Source: Deltaproteobacteria bacterium (GTDB lineage Bacteria; Desulfobacterota; Dissulfuribacteria; Dissulfuribacterales; QOAL01). Taken from it: a stretch of 63,983 nt of DNA. Location: positions 1 through 63,983 of the forward strand of contig WGDC01000095.1 of assembly GCA_015493475.1 (NCBI GenBank), read 5' to 3'. This document shows positions 62,641 through 63,983 of the stretch, piece by piece. The position numbers and the translations under genes are program-made. A model generated the notes under the pieces. That model ran no database searches and was not told where the DNA came from. It saw nothing but the letters and a program-made list of their open reading frames with translations. How positions within the stretch are numbered: the first letter of the stretch is position 1; each line of letters opens with the position of its first letter.

Positions 62641-62672
62641 GTTCTTTCTTTTGCTCGTCCAAAAGAAAGAAC
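62641..62672. repeat. Perfect 13-bp hairpin in a GC-rich, structured intergenic element
   Basis: GTTCTTTCTTTTG (62641-62653) and CAAAAGAAAGAAC (62660-62672) flank CTCGTC. It is followed to about 62870 by a GC-rich stretch with further small hairpins (for example GGCGGC/GCCGCC near 62767-62784). Similar TTTCTTTTG...CAAAAGAAAG blocks recur in many proteobacterial genomes as dispersed intergenic elements; that is from memory. No gene is convincing in 62631-62993. Confidence 0.55.
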
Positions 62673-62993
62673 CAAAGAAAACGGCGCCCCGTTGCCGCTT
62701 TGATCCTGCGCGCGGAAGCAACAGGCCCTGGTGGGCTGAAAGGGCCATCCTGGCCGTCAGCCCATGGCGGCGTCCATGCCGCCACCCCTTCGGGGCCTGA
62801 CCGGGCCTGTCACTTCCGTGCTCGGCGTGGCAAAAGGGGGTAAAAAACAACAGCGTCTCTTCGCCAGACTGTCTATACGAGCTATTATTTATTTTCCCCA
62901 AATTTACACCAACTGGAAGTCCAACGACCTTTGAAGAGCAAAGCCAACGATTTGTCTTTAGAAAACCTTTCTTTAAATGGTTTCAGCGGACGA

Positions 62994-63329
62994 CTATCGA
63001 TTTAGCCTTATCAATTTATCCAGCAAAATATCTTCAACATTTCTCCTTGAATCAATTTTTGCCAGAATGCAAACACCTTTTTCAGACACCCTGTACATAA
63101 TCCTCCACGGCCTGATAATAAGCTATCTGTAGTTCAGGATTCCCTCTTTTTTCAACTCCGGGACATACCTGCCTCTGGCAGGTGAAGAACCAAGGGTCTT
63201 CACCCTTTCTTTAATCTGAAACAAAAGTTTTCTTACAGTCAGAGGTCTGTCTTGTGCAATATAATCTATGATTTCTTCAAGGTCCTTGACAGCAGATTTG
63301 GCCCAAATAACCTCAAACTCAGATTCCAC
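62994..63329 (-). pseudogene. ParE/RelE-family toxin gene interrupted by an in-frame amber codon
   Basis: GTG 63329 opens a frame with VIWAKSAVKDLEEIIDYIA, the ParE/RelE N-terminal pattern, and SPARGRYVPELKKEGI. At 63125-63123 a TAG follows NYR. The same frame then continues LIIRPWRIMYRV, the core beta-strand motif of this toxin family, to a second TAG at 62994, giving 111 codons, the normal toxin length. A CAG or GAG to TAG change would explain it. The truncated 68-residue product lacks the catalytic strand. Lies 36 bp after the antitoxin gene. Confidence 0.85.
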
Positions 63330-63365
63330 ACGTTATCCCAACTTATCTTCAATGATTTTGAAAAC

Positions 63366-63602
63366 TTAGTCATTTGACATGCTGCGGTTTGTTCTTATTT
63401 CGTTTTCTGCTAAGGACAAAATCTTTAAAATACCAATGGCATTTCGCATATCTTGAAAACTTTTTGGATCCTGGAGCACTGCCTTTGGCTCACCATTTTG
63501 CGTAATAATAACAGGACGGTGCGTCTCATTAATACGTTTAAGCAGATCTGCAGCCTTGGATTTCAGATAACTTATTGATTTTATGTCGCTTGAAATATTC
63601 AT
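63366..63602 (-). CDS. Phd/YefM-family antitoxin
   Basis: The 78-residue protein begins MNISSDIKSISYLKSKAADL and contains HRPVIITQNGEPKAVLQDPKSF split near residues 28-48, the Phd/YefM DNA-binding pattern. ATG 63602 has GGAGG 7 bases upstream; upstream codons are unsupported. It is the antitoxin of the broken ParE/RelE-type toxin downstream and may persist as a DNA-binding repressor. The remaining 63633-63983 holds no gene I can support. Confidence 0.88.
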   Translation of the reverse strand: MNISSDIKSISYLKSKAADLLKRINETHRPVIITQNGEPKAVLQDPKSFQDMRNAIGILKILSLAENEIRTNRSMSND

Positions 63603-63983
63603 AAAAAAACCTCCGGTCCTTTTATGATACAAAATTTAGACTGATGGGCAAGATAATATGGCCCCCAAACCTTGCCAAAATGTTTTCAAGGGATTTAAAC
63701 CAAATTTAATTATAATAATCTTGCAGGACCAGACTTTTAAATAAAAGTTTTCTCAAATTTTATTTTAGAACTCAACTTTCGGACTTGTATCCACAGTCAG
63801 CTAACCTGCTGAATTGTTTTCCATAGTGGGGTAGCTGGATGCAGTAAGTGGATAATGGATTTGGGTCAATCCGGATTTCTCAATGAATATTTAGAACACT
63901 AAAAGTTCTTGAGCCCGAGGTAAAAAGTCGGCGTTCTCTCGCCGTCGGCACCTTCAGGTCAAGCAGGGTAAGGGGAATCTGTC

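Noticed and set aside
63871-63983. Open minus-strand frame running off the window end (ending LNIH)
   Set aside because: About 35 codons with no recognisable motif; too short to call a partial gene.

Overview
The window looks like a chromosomal segment of an anaerobic, hopanoid-associated bacterium of the Desulfobacterota (former Deltaproteobacteria; sulfate-reducer or sulfur-disproportionator type). The basis is a complete Wood-Ljungdahl gene set of the bacterial (Acs/tetrahydrofolate) type, a heterodisulfide-reductase-like module, three UGA-encoded selenocysteine proteins, hpnA/hpnL/hpnM-type genes, MlaA, and two NtrC-type sigma-54 activators. The species assignment is inference; no rRNA is present.

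Layout. 1-600: remnant of an ISL3-family transposase gene split by a 210-bp non-autonomous element with perfect 9-bp target duplications. 613-4810 (minus): hslV-hslU-argB and a PAS histidine kinase. 5420-7843 (plus): Fe-S scaffold-like protein, GGGtGRT protein, histidine phosphatase. 8087-30558 (minus): the carbon-fixation/acetyl-CoA locus, read as fhs | folD-acsA(CODH)-hdrA-mvhD-hdrC-mvhD2-metV-metF::acsD-acsB-acsC-acsE-fdhA. 30734-37671: housekeeping genes (Sua5/YciO-like, HU/IHF, sppA, rpsA, glycosyltransferase, M32 carboxypeptidase). 37731-43605: outer-membrane and hopanoid-associated genes (nucleosidase, mlaA, hpnA, hpnL, hpnM) followed by a HAD phosphatase and a nucleotidyltransferase. 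43594-49978: two sigma-54 activators, prepilin peptidase, PilZ protein, lipid-kinase-like protein, a probable sigma-54-driven small RNA and a small secreted protein. 50005-62630: 5-formyl-THF cyclo-ligase, xseB, a four-gene polar-lipid-like cassette (ATP-grasp, aminotransferase, Gfo/Idh oxidoreductase, CDP-alcohol phosphatidyltransferase), rluB, mrp, acetyl-CoA synthetase, galU, priA. 62641-63632: structured intergenic element and a decayed toxin-antitoxin pair.

How the genes fit together. Formate dehydrogenase, formyl-THF ligase, FolD and MetF/MetV form the methyl branch. AcsE moves the methyl group to the corrinoid protein AcsC/AcsD, and AcsA/AcsB join it to CO and CoA. HdrA, HdrC and two MvhD-like proteins sit directly next to metVF, as in MetFV-Hdr-MvhD complexes of acetogens, but no HdrB is encoded here. 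FdhA, HdrA and MvhD are each interrupted by an in-frame UGA at a conserved Cys/Sec position, followed by a stem-loop, so automated callers would split all three. The most unusual gene is a single 1059-codon frame joining MetF, a coiled coil, two TPR units and AcsD, physically linking the last methyl-branch enzyme to the methyl acceptor.

The second highlight is downstream of the orphan sigma-54 activator at 47463-48842: two -24/-12 elements and a strong terminator delimit a transcript of about 88 nt whose unpaired part is rich in CCUCC/CUCCC, complementary to Shine-Dalgarno sequences. I found no CRISPR array, rRNA or tRNA.
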